A stretch of 32,155 nucleotides of DNA, taken from NCBI GenBank assembly GCA_903880015.1, contig CAIRNS010000019.1:1-32155 (forward strand), given 5' to 3'. The notes beneath the pieces are model-generated. The model saw only the letters and a list, made by a program, of their open reading frames with translations, was not told the origin of the DNA and did no database searches. Below, piece by piece: positions 17,189 to 25,398 of the stretch; the stretch's first letter is position 1; the number at the start of each line of letters is the position of its first letter. Made by a program: the position numbers and the translations under genes. This DNA is from an uncultured Elusimicrobia bacterium (GTDB lineage: Bacteria; Elusimicrobiota; Endomicrobiia; Endomicrobiales; CAIRNS01).

Positions 17189-17988
17189 TTAATGTGTTCT
17201 CTGTATTTCAGCCGCGGCACAGCGGCAACAAGCGCTTGGGTGTATGCGTGGTGCGGGTGACGGAACACCGCCGCGGTCGGTCCCGATTCGACGATCGTTC
17301 CCTCCCTCATGATCATAACGCGGTCGGCGCGCATTGCGGCAAGCGCCAGATTATGCGTTATGAATACCATGGTTAAGGACAACTCCTGTTTTAGCCGGAC
17401 CAGTAAATCAAGGACTTCTTTTTGTGTCGTAACATCCAATGCCGTTGTGGGCTCATCGGCGATTAAAATGCGTGGATGGTTGATAATCGCCATGGCAATC
17501 GCTACACGCTGTCTCTGTCCTCCGGACAACTGGTGCGGATAGGATGCGTATATGCGTTCCGTGTCGGTAAATAATGTTTCCCGCAATGCGTTGAGGACTG
17601 TCGCTTTGATGTCATTGCCGGCAACGAGTGTGTGCCGAACTGATTCTGCAATCTGCTCGCCGGCAGTCAAAACGGGGTTGAGTGAACTAAAAGGGTCTTG
17701 AAGCACAATGGCGATATCTTTGCCGCGGATACTGCGCCATTGCTCCTGCGATTGAACAAGTAGATTTCTGCCGTCAAAAATAATTTCACCGCCGGTAATC
17801 TTTCCCTCATAGGGCAGAATCAGTCCCATCAGCGAAAGCGCAACGGTGCTTTTCCCTGATCCGGATTCGCCCACGATGGCGAGGGTTTCCCCCGGTTCTA
17901 TTTCAAAGGAAATATTCCGCAGGGCCGGAATTATCTCGCCGTCTCGGCTGTAGTGTACGGACAAATTATGGACGGTTATAATGCTCAT
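17185..17988 (-). CDS. Peptide/nickel-type ABC transporter ATPase (DppD/OppD-like, short)
   Basis: A cytoplasmic ABC ATPase of 267 residues with Walker A GESGSGKST (40-48), QDPFSSLNPVLTAGEQ, signature LSGGQ (154-158) and Walker B ILIADEP (174-180). The terminal HAYTQALVAAVPRLK corresponds to the oligopeptide-transporter HPY motif. The further ~60 residues with conserved Cys seen in OppD/DppD are lacking. It pairs with the downstream DppF-like ATPase. Its ATG overlaps the upstream permease stop by 4 bp. Confidence 0.9.
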   Translation of the reverse strand: MSIITVHNLSVHYSRDGEIIPALRNISFEIEPGETLAIVGESGSGKSTVALSLMGLILPYEGKITGGEIIFDGRNLLVQSQEQWRSIRGKDIAIVLQDPFSSLNPVLTAGEQIAESVRHTLVAGNDIKATVLNALRETLFTDTERIYASYPHQLSGGQRQRVAIAMAIINHPRILIADEPTTALDVTTQKEVLDLLVRLKQELSLTMVFITHNLALAAMRADRVMIMREGTIVESGPTAAVFRHPHHAYTQALVAAVPRLKYREHIK

Positions 17989-18815
17989 AATTGTTTTGGG
18001 TCAAGCGCATTTCTGAGCCCTTCACCCAGAAGATTGAATGCCAGAACGGTTATCAGAATAGCACACCCTGGGAACAGTGACAGCCACCAGGCAATATGAA
18101 TATATTCCTTCCCCGTTGTCAGCATTTGTCCCCATGAAGCAACCGGGGGTTGAACGCCCAGCCCGAGGAAGGACAAGCCCGATTCGGTCAATATGGCATC
18201 GCCGACCCCCAAAGTTGCCGCCACGATTATCGGGGAAATGACATTCGGCAGAATATGCACGAATATCAGGCGCGCGCGACCTAACCCCAGCATCTTAGCT
18301 GCGGCAATATAATCCCGCTCGCGCAAAGAAAGTACTTCAGCGCGTACCAGCCGTGCCAATCCAGGCCATGAAGTAATGCCGATAACCCCCATGACCGTGT
18401 ATAAGCTTGGCTCAAGGAACGCTATGACGATGAGTATCAAAAAAAATGTAGGGAAACACAATACAATATCGACAAACCGCATTATGATTGAGTCAATTAG
18501 TCCGCCGCAATATCCTGCCGTCAACCCCAATAGCGTGCCAATTATCACCATTATACCTACCGCGACAATGCCAACGCCTAACGAGACGCGGATGCCGTGA
18601 AGCATACGCGACAGGACATCGCGTCCAAGGTCGTCTGTGCCCATCAGATAGCCCGCCTGCGGCGACTGGAGGCGTTTGACGACATGTTGCTGGGCGGGGT
18701 CGCACGGCGACAAAATCTGCGCACATATTCCCCCGCCAATCAAAGCGAGAATAATAATCAATCCTGCCAGGGCGGATTTTTGTTTCAATAACCGCAGCAT
18801 ATAAAAGCGCATCAT
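17985..18815 (-). CDS. Peptide/nickel-type ABC transporter permease (DppC/OppC-like)
   Basis: An inner-membrane permease of 276 residues. The N-terminal helix is followed by the OppC-type segment HVVKRLQSPQAGYLMGTDDLGRDV. About five further helices carry the coupling loop AAKMLGLGRARLIFVHILPN. The C-terminal NLLGEGLRNALDPK is the usual DppC ending. It overlaps the DppB-like stop by 4 bp and forms the heterodimeric channel with that gene product. Confidence 0.93.
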   Translation of the reverse strand: MMRFYMLRLLKQKSALAGLIIILALIGGGICAQILSPCDPAQQHVVKRLQSPQAGYLMGTDDLGRDVLSRMLHGIRVSLGVGIVAVGIMVIIGTLLGLTAGYCGGLIDSIIMRFVDIVLCFPTFFLILIVIAFLEPSLYTVMGVIGITSWPGLARLVRAEVLSLRERDYIAAAKMLGLGRARLIFVHILPNVISPIIVAATLGVGDAILTESGLSFLGLGVQPPVASWGQMLTTGKEYIHIAWWLSLFPGCAILITVLAFNLLGEGLRNALDPKQL

Positions 18816-19798
18816 TTCAGCGTAATCCTTGGGTCAGCAATTGCATAGGACATGTCAGCGATAAGATTTCCTGCCAGCGTTAAGAAAGCGACGATGACCC
18901 CGACAGCCATCACGACCGGATAATCGCGCGCCATGATGGCGTCGTACCCCAGCCGTCCCATGCCGGGATAGGCAAAAATCGTTTCAAAAATAAAACCGCC
19001 GCCGATAAGCCCGGGCAGAGATAATCCGAATATAGTTATGACCGGCAACAAGGCATTTTTCAGCGCGTGATGAAACAATATGCGGCGGCGCGGCAGCCCT
19101 TTGGCGTACGCCATGCGGATGTAATCCTGTTTCAAAACATCGATCATGCTCGAACGGGTGTAGCGCGTCAATCCTGCGAGCCCCGTGAATGCTGAAATAA
19201 ATACCGGCAAAACCAGATGGCGCGCCAAATCCAGACATTTACCGGGCAGGCTCAGGTCATCATAATTGATGCTGTGCAGTCCCGATAGGGGCAACCAGCC
19301 CAGTTTGAGCCCGAAAAGTATCATCAGCATCAGCGCAAGCCAGAAAGCAGGTATTGAGAAGCCGATATACACGCCAATCGTTGCCACAGTATCAAAAAGT
19401 TTTTTTTGATACAGCGCTGCTAATACGCCCAAAGGTATGGCAATAATAAGTATCAGCCCCATCGATAGGATATTAAGCAGGAGTGTCGCCGGCAGGCGTT
19501 CGGCTATTTTGCGTATGGCAGGCCTTTCATCGCGGAACGAATTGCCGAAATCAAGCCGTACAATGCGCCCAAGCCACCGCACATACTGCACATGCAATGG
19601 TTTATTTAATCCATAGAGTTCAGCCAGGCGTGATTTTGCCTGCGCGGAGACCTTCAGGTTCATGTCCGTCATTGTATCAGCAGGACTTCCCGGCGTTAAG
19701 TGCATCACCAGAAAAGTAAGCAAGGTAATCCCCAGAAGCACCGGTATGGTTAAAAGCAATCTGCGAAAAAAGTAATTAATCATAATATTTAAAATCAA
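18812..19798 (-). CDS. Peptide/nickel-type ABC transporter permease (DppB/OppB-like)
   Basis: An inner-membrane permease of up to 328 residues. The N-terminus NYFFRRLLLTIPVLLGITLLTF is the standard DppB opening, followed by LTPGSPAD and, late in the protein, the coupling loop AYAKGLPRRRILFHHALKN. Two starts compete. ATG at 19783 has no ribosome-binding site. TTG at 19798 has GGAGG with ideal 7-nt spacing, but that purine tract belongs to the outer arm of the hairpin repeat at 19799-19843. I list the longer form, and the true start may be 19783. A promoter candidate lies at 19859-19887. Confidence 0.9.
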   Translation of the reverse strand: MILNIMINYFFRRLLLTIPVLLGITLLTFLVMHLTPGSPADTMTDMNLKVSAQAKSRLAELYGLNKPLHVQYVRWLGRIVRLDFGNSFRDERPAIRKIAERLPATLLLNILSMGLILIIAIPLGVLAALYQKKLFDTVATIGVYIGFSIPAFWLALMLMILFGLKLGWLPLSGLHSINYDDLSLPGKCLDLARHLVLPVFISAFTGLAGLTRYTRSSMIDVLKQDYIRMAYAKGLPRRRILFHHALKNALLPVITIFGLSLPGLIGGGFIFETIFAYPGMGRLGYDAIMARDYPVVMAVGVIVAFLTLAGNLIADMSYAIADPRITLK

Positions 19799-19843
19799 AT
19801 CCTCCCCTCCCCTCCTTTTTCAAAGGAGGGAGTTTGGAGGAAT
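19799..19843. repeat. Nested hairpin repeat, copy 1
   Basis: An inner perfect stem CCCTCCTTT/AAAGGAGGG (19810-19818 and 19822-19830) has a 3-nt loop. Outer arms ATCCTCC and GGAGGAAT (19799-19805 and 19836-19843) can extend the pairing imperfectly. The layout, hairpin then AnTTnGGnGGnAT, is shared with the copy at 19942-19974. Similar CCCCCTTT-hairpin repeats are scattered in many bacterial genomes. On the - strand the element sits in the leader of the permease gene. Confidence 0.8.
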
Positions 19844-19858
19844 CTTCATACTGAGAAC

Positions 19859-19887
19859 ATGATAGAGAATAATTGTGCATCTGTTAA
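19859..19887 (-). promoter_or_regulatory. Candidate promoter for the permease/ATPase genes
   Basis: On the - strand TTAACA (19887-19882) and TATCAT (19864-19859) are separated by 17 bp. Each differs from consensus at one base. Transcription would begin near 19852 and run through hairpin copy 1 before the DppB-like start. This promoter would uncouple the permease and ATPase genes from the binding-protein gene upstream. Confidence 0.6.
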
Positions 19888-19941
19888 GTATGTCTCCGGT
19901 TGTTTTGTAAACTATGTTGCCAGTTTGTTTCACATTGTTCT

Positions 19942-19974
19942 CCCCCTTTAACAAAGGGGGACTGAGGGGGATTT
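19942..19974. repeat. Hairpin repeat, copy 2
   Basis: A perfect 8-bp stem CCCCCTTT/AAAGGGGG (19942-19949 and 19953-19960) has a 3-nt loop and is followed by ACTGAGGGGGATTT. It has the same orientation and layout as copy 1, about 130 bp away, but a different stem sequence. It lies just downstream of the binding-protein stop at 19995 on the - strand. Confidence 0.8.
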
Positions 19975-19994
19975 GCCGTGCATTAAAGACATTT

Positions 19995-21617
19995 TTATTT
20001 TTCATAATGCATTTTGTACTTAATTTCGCCTGCGGGCACCCACCATTTTTGAAAGTTCCATCCGATCCCGGCTGCGGCTACTTCGGGACCGCGGAACCGT
20101 TTGTGGATTGCGACCAGCGATTCTGGGTAATACAAAAAAATACATGGTACATCTTCAGCCAGTATCCGGTGTATACGGTTGTATATCAGTTTTCGTTGAT
20201 GTGTATTAAAAGTTGTTCGCCCGTCTTCAAGCAGTTTGTCGACCATGCTGTTTTTGTAGGACATGAAATTATATTGACCTTCATGTGTTTGATCGGAATG
20301 CCACAGGGCGTATTGATCGGGGTCGCGTGCCAGCGACCAGCCGAGCATAACGACATCAAAATTGCGTTTGTCAATGAATTGATGTACAAAAGAACTCCAT
20401 TCCAGTACGCGCACGGCAACCTTGATGCCGACATTTTTAAGTTGTGCCTGAATAATCTCGGCTGTCAGCATGCGCATTTTATTTCCCTGGTTGGTTAAAA
20501 TCGTAAAACCAAGCGTTTTGCCCGACTTTTCAAGATAGCCATCGCCGTTGGTATCAATCCATCCGAGGGTTGTCAGCAGTGCCCGGGTCCGCGCCGGATC
20601 GTACGCAATATCTTTGACTGAAGGGTCATATGCCCACGATTGCGGCGGGAACGGTCCGGTTGCGGCACGGCCGTTTCCGAGCAGAACGCCGTCAATAATC
20701 TCTTGCTTATTGATGGCGCAGGCAATGGCCTGGCGCATCCGTTTGTCGGCAAACAGGGGTACGGTAAGATTAAATCCGAGATAGGTATAACTAAACGAAG
20801 GATAGTTGAATTTATTGTATTGTGTAAAAAATTCAGGATATGCGCGCCACTGGTCAGGCGTTAAACTGTCTTCGTCAATACTTTCATTTCTGAGTTCCAA
20901 AAACTGCACCGACTGATCGGGAATTATGCGAAACACATAACGGCTGACGGGTGGCTCGCCGTCAAAATAGCGCGGGTTGGCGATAAGTATTATTTTTTCG
21001 TCCGTTTTCCATTCTGAGAACATGAACGGACCCGTGCCGACCGGTCTGCGATTGGCAGGATGGGTATTAAAATCGCCGGCATTGCTGAATATATGTTTCG
21101 GCAGTATGCCTATCATCCATGATTCAAGGGCCGGAGCGAACGGCCGGCGGTACACAATGCGTACGGTCGCGGAATCGATGGCGGTGACATTCTTAACCAA
21201 TTCGTAATCCGATCCATACGGTGTTTTGACCGACGGGTTACGCAGTTGATCAAAGGTATACACGACATCATCAGCCGTAAAAGGCATACCGTCGTGCCAG
21301 AGAATGTTATTGCGGAGATGAAAGGTTATCGTCAATCCGTCTGTCGAAACATCCCATTGTTTGGCAAGATCTCCGACTACCGCGAGATTGCGGTCATATT
21401 TGACGAGACCGTTGAATATGAGACCGTTGATCTGTCCTGAAGAACTGTCCGAGGAAAGAATGGGATTGAGGAAGCTTGCGTCGCCAATTGACGAGGCAAT
21501 ATATGCATCACCGTTATTATGGTTTGCGCGGTTGTTCGGTGCATGTCCGGCCGATGGTGTTTTGGTGCAACCGGCAATAAAAACAGCCAGCATAACGCAA
21601 AAAATACGGAGGATCAT
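19995..21617 (-). CDS. Peptide-type solute-binding lipoprotein (SBP_bac_5 family)
   Basis: An extracytoplasmic substrate-binding protein of 540 residues. The lipobox IAGC places the acylated Cys at residue 17 after a short hydrophobic signal. Family 5 hallmarks are the N-terminal SSIGDASFLNPILSSDS and YDRNLAVVGDLAKQWDVSTDGLTITFHLRNN, then WHDGMPFTADDVVYTFD. The last is the standard DppA/OppA motif. The start codon directly follows the M16 stop (TAA then ATG) with only a weak GAAAAG ribosome-binding site, suggesting coupling. It would deliver peptides or a similar ligand to the permeases encoded after the repeat-bearing gap. Ligand specificity cannot be read. Confidence 0.93.
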   Translation of the reverse strand: MILRIFCVMLAVFIAGCTKTPSAGHAPNNRANHNNGDAYIASSIGDASFLNPILSSDSSSGQINGLIFNGLVKYDRNLAVVGDLAKQWDVSTDGLTITFHLRNNILWHDGMPFTADDVVYTFDQLRNPSVKTPYGSDYELVKNVTAIDSATVRIVYRRPFAPALESWMIGILPKHIFSNAGDFNTHPANRRPVGTGPFMFSEWKTDEKIILIANPRYFDGEPPVSRYVFRIIPDQSVQFLELRNESIDEDSLTPDQWRAYPEFFTQYNKFNYPSFSYTYLGFNLTVPLFADKRMRQAIACAINKQEIIDGVLLGNGRAATGPFPPQSWAYDPSVKDIAYDPARTRALLTTLGWIDTNGDGYLEKSGKTLGFTILTNQGNKMRMLTAEIIQAQLKNVGIKVAVRVLEWSSFVHQFIDKRNFDVVMLGWSLARDPDQYALWHSDQTHEGQYNFMSYKNSMVDKLLEDGRTTFNTHQRKLIYNRIHRILAEDVPCIFLYYPESLVAIHKRFRGPEVAAAGIGWNFQKWWVPAGEIKYKMHYEK

Positions 21618-22919
21618 TTATTTCTTTTCTGCGGGGACAACCTCGACTTTAAAATAGTCGCCGGTGAAATAGCGGTTTGCGACGCGGCGAATATCCTCTG
21701 GCGTTACGGACATAAGGTCGTTGAGATATTTCTCGTCATAGGCATAGCCCCTGCCCAGAACTTCCCACCATCCCAGATTCCACGCCTGTCTACCTATAGT
21801 CTGATGGTCCAACAGGTATACGCCGCGAATATAGTTTTTTGTGTCAGTAAGCTCTTGGTCCGGGACCGGCGTTGTTTTGAGTTCCGCAATCATTTCGTTG
21901 ATTCTCTTCTCTGCGCGGGTGCGGTTCTCGTTGATAAGGCCGAGATAAATGACAAAACGGCTCAAGGTCTTGCGCGTGGGATAAAAACTGTTTACCTCGT
22001 ATCCCAAACTCATTTTTTCCCTCAGTTCGGTGAAAAGCCGCCCGCTCATCCTGCTTCCCATAAGGGCATTGATCATTTTCATGACGCAGAAATCGCTGTT
22101 ACGTACATCCGGCGCCGCGTAGCCAATCATCAGGTACGCCTGCTGGAATTTGGTGCTCGGGACAATATCAGATTGCGGTTTAAGCGGCACCGCGTTGAGG
22201 AAGGGTTTAGGGGTTTTTCCCGGTGCAATGTCGCCAAAATATGTTTCGCATATCGTGCGTGAATCGGTTGACGAAATGTCTCCGGCTACAACGATAAAAA
22301 TATGTGTTGCAGTGTAATGCCGCCGGTGCCAGTCCATGAGGGTTTCTCGAGTCATCGCAGAGACAGTTTCAGGTTTTCCGGCATCTGGCCATGAATAGGG
22401 ATGGTTGCCGTAAAATATTGCGCTGAATTGGTCGTTGGCCGTGTGAAATATCTGATCATGGCGGCTTTTGAGTGAAGCCAGAACGGCAGTACGCTCTTTT
22501 TCTATTTCTGTTGCGGGGAATACAGGATGACGGATGATGTCCGCAAGAAGTTCAACGGCCTTGTGGACCCCCCCTTTTGTTACTGATATGGCAACATTTG
22601 AAAAATCATAATCCACATCCGCGGAAAGGTGCGCGCCGATGTCCTCAATCTCTCGAGACAACTGTTCATCGCTGCGCGTTTCCGTGCCCTTCATCATAAT
22701 TATCTGGGAAAAGTTCGCTACGCCCGCTTCCGCCGGCTGCTCGTCAATAATGCCCGCGGTGATAAAAACTTGTACGGTAACGATCGGATTGCTTTTTACT
22801 TCCTTGTGAATAATGTGTATGCCGTTTGTAAGGGTCAATTGCGTCACTGTTCCTCCTGCAAGCGCTAAGCTGGTAAGATGCATCATCGCTATAATAAATA
22901 AGATACGCGTTATACTCAT
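21618..22919 (-). CDS. M16-family peptidase-like protein, non-catalytic partner
   Basis: An exported protein of 433 residues with a signal peptide (residues 1-21) and two M16 domains. The position of the HxxEH zinc motif reads NFSQI (within AEAGVANFSQIIMMKG), so all three catalytic ligands are replaced. The C-terminal half keeps LREKMSLGYEVNSFY, the R/Y-type segment that non-catalytic M16 subunits use to hold substrate. It starts 2 bp after the stop of the active M16 gene, so a heterodimer is the natural reading, as known for other bacterial M16B pairs. The location is inferred to be periplasmic. Confidence 0.88.
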   Translation of the reverse strand: MSITRILFIIAMMHLTSLALAGGTVTQLTLTNGIHIIHKEVKSNPIVTVQVFITAGIIDEQPAEAGVANFSQIIMMKGTETRSDEQLSREIEDIGAHLSADVDYDFSNVAISVTKGGVHKAVELLADIIRHPVFPATEIEKERTAVLASLKSRHDQIFHTANDQFSAIFYGNHPYSWPDAGKPETVSAMTRETLMDWHRRHYTATHIFIVVAGDISSTDSRTICETYFGDIAPGKTPKPFLNAVPLKPQSDIVPSTKFQQAYLMIGYAAPDVRNSDFCVMKMINALMGSRMSGRLFTELREKMSLGYEVNSFYPTRKTLSRFVIYLGLINENRTRAEKRINEMIAELKTTPVPDQELTDTKNYIRGVYLLDHQTIGRQAWNLGWWEVLGRGYAYDEKYLNDLMSVTPEDIRRVANRYFTGDYFKVEVVPAEKK

Positions 22920-22921
22920 GG

Positions 22922-24232
22922 CTATTTTTTTTCAGGAATCAAAACCGCGCTCGTCAACCCTTGGGGCTGGTAATACATTTTCAGAAAATCAGTTACATCC
23001 CCGGCAGTTACCTTGTTAATGTTCTCTATGTATGTATCAGGCATCGAAGGATATCCCATCAGGTGCCAGTATCCGGCAGTTGCAGCCTGGTCATGAGCTG
23101 TTTCCTGGTCAAAATACCATTGCGACCGGGTCATTTCTTTTGCGCGCGTTAGCTCTGCATCGGTAGGTCCGTTGGCAAGAAAAAAATCAAGCTCCCGCGT
23201 AATCTCAGTCGGAACCTTAGTGACATTTTCCGCAGAACACACAGCCGATATGGAAAACACTCCAGTACCACCCTGCGGCCAAAAGGAGGAGCCGATGCCG
23301 TACACCAGTTGTTTGTCTTCCCGCAATACGCGATTAAGCCGTGATGATCTGCCCCCACCTAGTATGGTTGAAACGATATCCGCCGCATACAGTAGCGGTG
23401 CTCCGCAGTCAGGGCCGGTGAAACCGCCCAGCCAGTAGAGTTGCTCGACTTGTTTGGTCGTTTTAACGGTAACCGCTGCATGGGGCGGTTCGATGACCGC
23501 AGGATGAGCGGGTGCGGGGTGATTTTTTTGTGCGCCGAAAGTTTCTCGGATCAGCGCCAGCGCGGCAGGGGTATCGACATCCCCCCCGATGCTGACTATC
23601 ATATTTGCGGGAACATAATGATGATGATAGTAATCCAGTATGTCTTTGCGCCGTACCGTGCGGATTACCGTAGAGGAACCAATGACATTGTAATGGTACG
23701 GTGTTGTCGGGAACAGAGCCGAAGAAAATGAATTATACAATTCGCTTGAGGGATTGTCCGCTGCGCGCTTGATTTCTTCAATGACTACCGGTCGTTCGCG
23801 GTTGATCTCATCATCAGGCATAGCTGCGTTAGCCATGGCATCGGCAAGCATCCTCACGGCATCTTCAAATCCATTTTTTTGAGAATCGATATAAAATTGG
23901 GTAAACTCCTTGGAGGTTCCGGCATTGATCATGCCGCCGTTGTTTTCCACCCGGCGGGATATCTCGTCTCCCGGGTAGCGTTTTGTTCCTTTAAAGATGA
24001 GATGTTCAAGAAAATGCGATAAACCCCTGGTGGCGGCAGTTTCATTGATGGATCCCACCCGGACCCACACTTGGACCGAAACAACCGGCAGCGCTTTGTT
24101 TTCAGTCACCAGTACCGTAAGCCCGTTATCAAGACGCATAATAGTAAATCCTTTCGTTCCTTCGGCAGCAAAGAGAGTCGATGAAGATACTGACAAAATC
24201 AATAAAACTGCAAGGCTATAAAGTGTCTTCAT
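22922..24232 (-). CDS. M16-family zinc metallopeptidase, catalytic subunit
   Basis: An exported peptidase of 436 residues. The ATG at 24232 is chosen because MKTLYSLAVLLILSVSSS is a clean signal peptide. The frame is open upstream to 24286, but that would put charged residues in front. The inverted zinc motif HFLEH lies at 73-77, and a distal Glu pair in RPVVIEEIKRAA near 152-153 supplies the remaining ligand. A second M16 domain follows. It overlaps the small membrane protein gene by 17 bp and precedes its inactive partner by 2 bp. The signal peptide suggests periplasmic breakdown of peptides, perhaps feeding the adjacent ABC importer (inference). Confidence 0.92.
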   Translation of the reverse strand: MKTLYSLAVLLILSVSSSTLFAAEGTKGFTIMRLDNGLTVLVTENKALPVVSVQVWVRVGSINETAATRGLSHFLEHLIFKGTKRYPGDEISRRVENNGGMINAGTSKEFTQFYIDSQKNGFEDAVRMLADAMANAAMPDDEINRERPVVIEEIKRAADNPSSELYNSFSSALFPTTPYHYNVIGSSTVIRTVRRKDILDYYHHHYVPANMIVSIGGDVDTPAALALIRETFGAQKNHPAPAHPAVIEPPHAAVTVKTTKQVEQLYWLGGFTGPDCGAPLLYAADIVSTILGGGRSSRLNRVLREDKQLVYGIGSSFWPQGGTGVFSISAVCSAENVTKVPTEITRELDFFLANGPTDAELTRAKEMTRSQWYFDQETAHDQAATAGYWHLMGYPSMPDTYIENINKVTAGDVTDFLKMYYQPQGLTSAVLIPEKK

Positions 24233-24551
24233 GAGGAGTCGTTTCAAGATTAGTTCGTGAAAGAAAAAAAGCGTCGACAAAGGCATACGCCCATATCGCC
24301 GCGATAATCATGTCAAAATAGAACATGCTGTCGGGGTGCTGCATCGAAAACTGTTGGTACAGTTGTGCGGGAACACTTCCGGTGAGCGTGGGTGGAAGTG
24401 TTTTCACCGCCAAAAACGCAATGACGACAGCGCACAACAGGGTAGCACCAATAAAAAGCACACCGCGTTTGTACTGGCGCAGATACAAATGACCTGCACC
24501 CGGACCGAGGAGAAATGTCAATACCAATGCCAGCAGTGTTTTGATTGTCAT
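24216..24551 (-). CDS. Small membrane protein, unknown function
   Basis: A protein of 111 residues with three predicted membrane segments (about 2-20, 31-50 and 78-97). The motif GPGAGHLYLRQYKRGVLF at 16-33 recurs in many small TM2/DUF5683-like bacterial membrane proteins of unknown role. It begins 1 bp after the MEMO stop region and overlaps the M16 start by 17 bp, so it is surely co-translated with its neighbours. No enzymatic motif is visible. Confidence 0.75.
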   Translation of the reverse strand: MTIKTLLALVLTFLLGPGAGHLYLRQYKRGVLFIGATLLCAVVIAFLAVKTLPPTLTGSVPAQLYQQFSMQHPDSMFYFDMIIAAIWAYAFVDAFFLSRTNLETTPHEDTL

Positions 24552-24552
24552 G

Positions 24553-25368
24553 TTAAATGTGTCCTGCTCCGGCGGGGATCAGAAATCCCGCATATGAGAC
24601 AACTTGATCGTAATCGCCGGTCACTGCGCCGGAATTCGTGTAGCGAACCAGTTCAGGTGCAGCCGCACCCAGTTCCTGTGCCGCCCAGAGCACAGCGGCG
24701 ACCGGCCCCGACCCGCACATGGAAATTCCTTGTTCTTTAACGACGGCAAGCAATCCCGCCGGATCAAAAGATTCAATGCGATCCAATGCCATCGTATCCA
24801 TATTCTTTGCTTCAGTTGCGGTGAGAAAATGACTCATGTCTGTTGAAGCGACGATGACCGTCTCAGCAGAAAAATTGTTTTTTGCAATGGCAGTTGCTAT
24901 GGCCATGCCCAGATCTTTACATATTTCGGGCGTATAGTTGCGCAGCGAAATAGGCACTATCATCGCATCTGGGCTCGTGTATTTGATGAATGGTAACAGT
25001 ACTTCCAACGAATGTTCCTGGCTGTGTGAAACAGTATCCTTCCGGGCATAATGCGAATGTTCGATAATACTTTTTGCCAGAAATTCATTGACCTTCAGCC
25101 CGCCCAATGGAGTTTCCCATTCGCCAGCCGCATATACCCCTGCATCCGCCCCTATTCCGCGGTGATTAGGGCCCACGAGCACATACGTTGCGGCAGGTTG
25201 TATCATTGAAAAAAGTTCACCGGCAACCATCCCTGAATACTGCCATCCGGCATGAGGACAAATAATCGCCCTCGCTGCGCACTGGGGAGCATCAGCGGTC
25301 ATATAGCGTTCAATCTCTGATCTTTCAACCGGATACCAGTCCCCGGCATATATGCTTCTGCGCAGCAT
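24553..25368 (-). CDS. MEMO1-family protein (AmmeMemoRadiSam component B-like)
   Basis: A soluble protein of 271 residues. MEMO hallmarks in order are YAGDWYP, PHAGWQYSG, GPNHRG, SHSQEHSLEVLLPF, STDMSHF and CGSGPVAA. His39, His69 and Cys218 match in order the metal-site residues described for human MEMO1 (His49, His81, Cys244). The family is related to extradiol dioxygenases and its bacterial reaction is unsettled. The ATG at 25368 is chosen over the upstream TTG at 25410 for two reasons: GAGGT lies before it, and a promoter -10 falls inside the longer reading. Bacterial relatives often accompany an AMMECR1 protein and a radical SAM enzyme. No AMMECR1 is in this window. Confidence 0.93.
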   Translation of the reverse strand: MLRRSIYAGDWYPVERSEIERYMTADAPQCAARAIICPHAGWQYSGMVAGELFSMIQPAATYVLVGPNHRGIGADAGVYAAGEWETPLGGLKVNEFLAKSIIEHSHYARKDTVSHSQEHSLEVLLPFIKYTSPDAMIVPISLRNYTPEICKDLGMAIATAIAKNNFSAETVIVASTDMSHFLTATEAKNMDTMALDRIESFDPAGLLAVVKEQGISMCGSGPVAAVLWAAQELGAAAPELVRYTNSGAVTGDYDQVVSYAGFLIPAGAGHI

Positions 25369-25382
25369 GAATATGACCTCGC

Positions 25383-25398
25383 TATCATTCGAATGATA
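25383..25398. promoter_or_regulatory. Perfect 16-bp palindrome over the MEMO promoter, candidate operator
   Basis: The sequence TATCATTCGAATGATA is its own reverse complement. On the - strand its first six bases are the -10 hexamer of the MEMO promoter, and the rest reaches about the transcription start. This is where a dimeric repressor would block initiation. No regulator of a suitable DNA-binding class is encoded next to it. Confidence 0.6.

Noticed and set aside
19799-19974. Insertion sequence or MITE bounded by the two hairpins
   Set aside because: The hairpins are in the same orientation, not terminal inverted repeats. No transposase reading frame or clear target duplication was seen.
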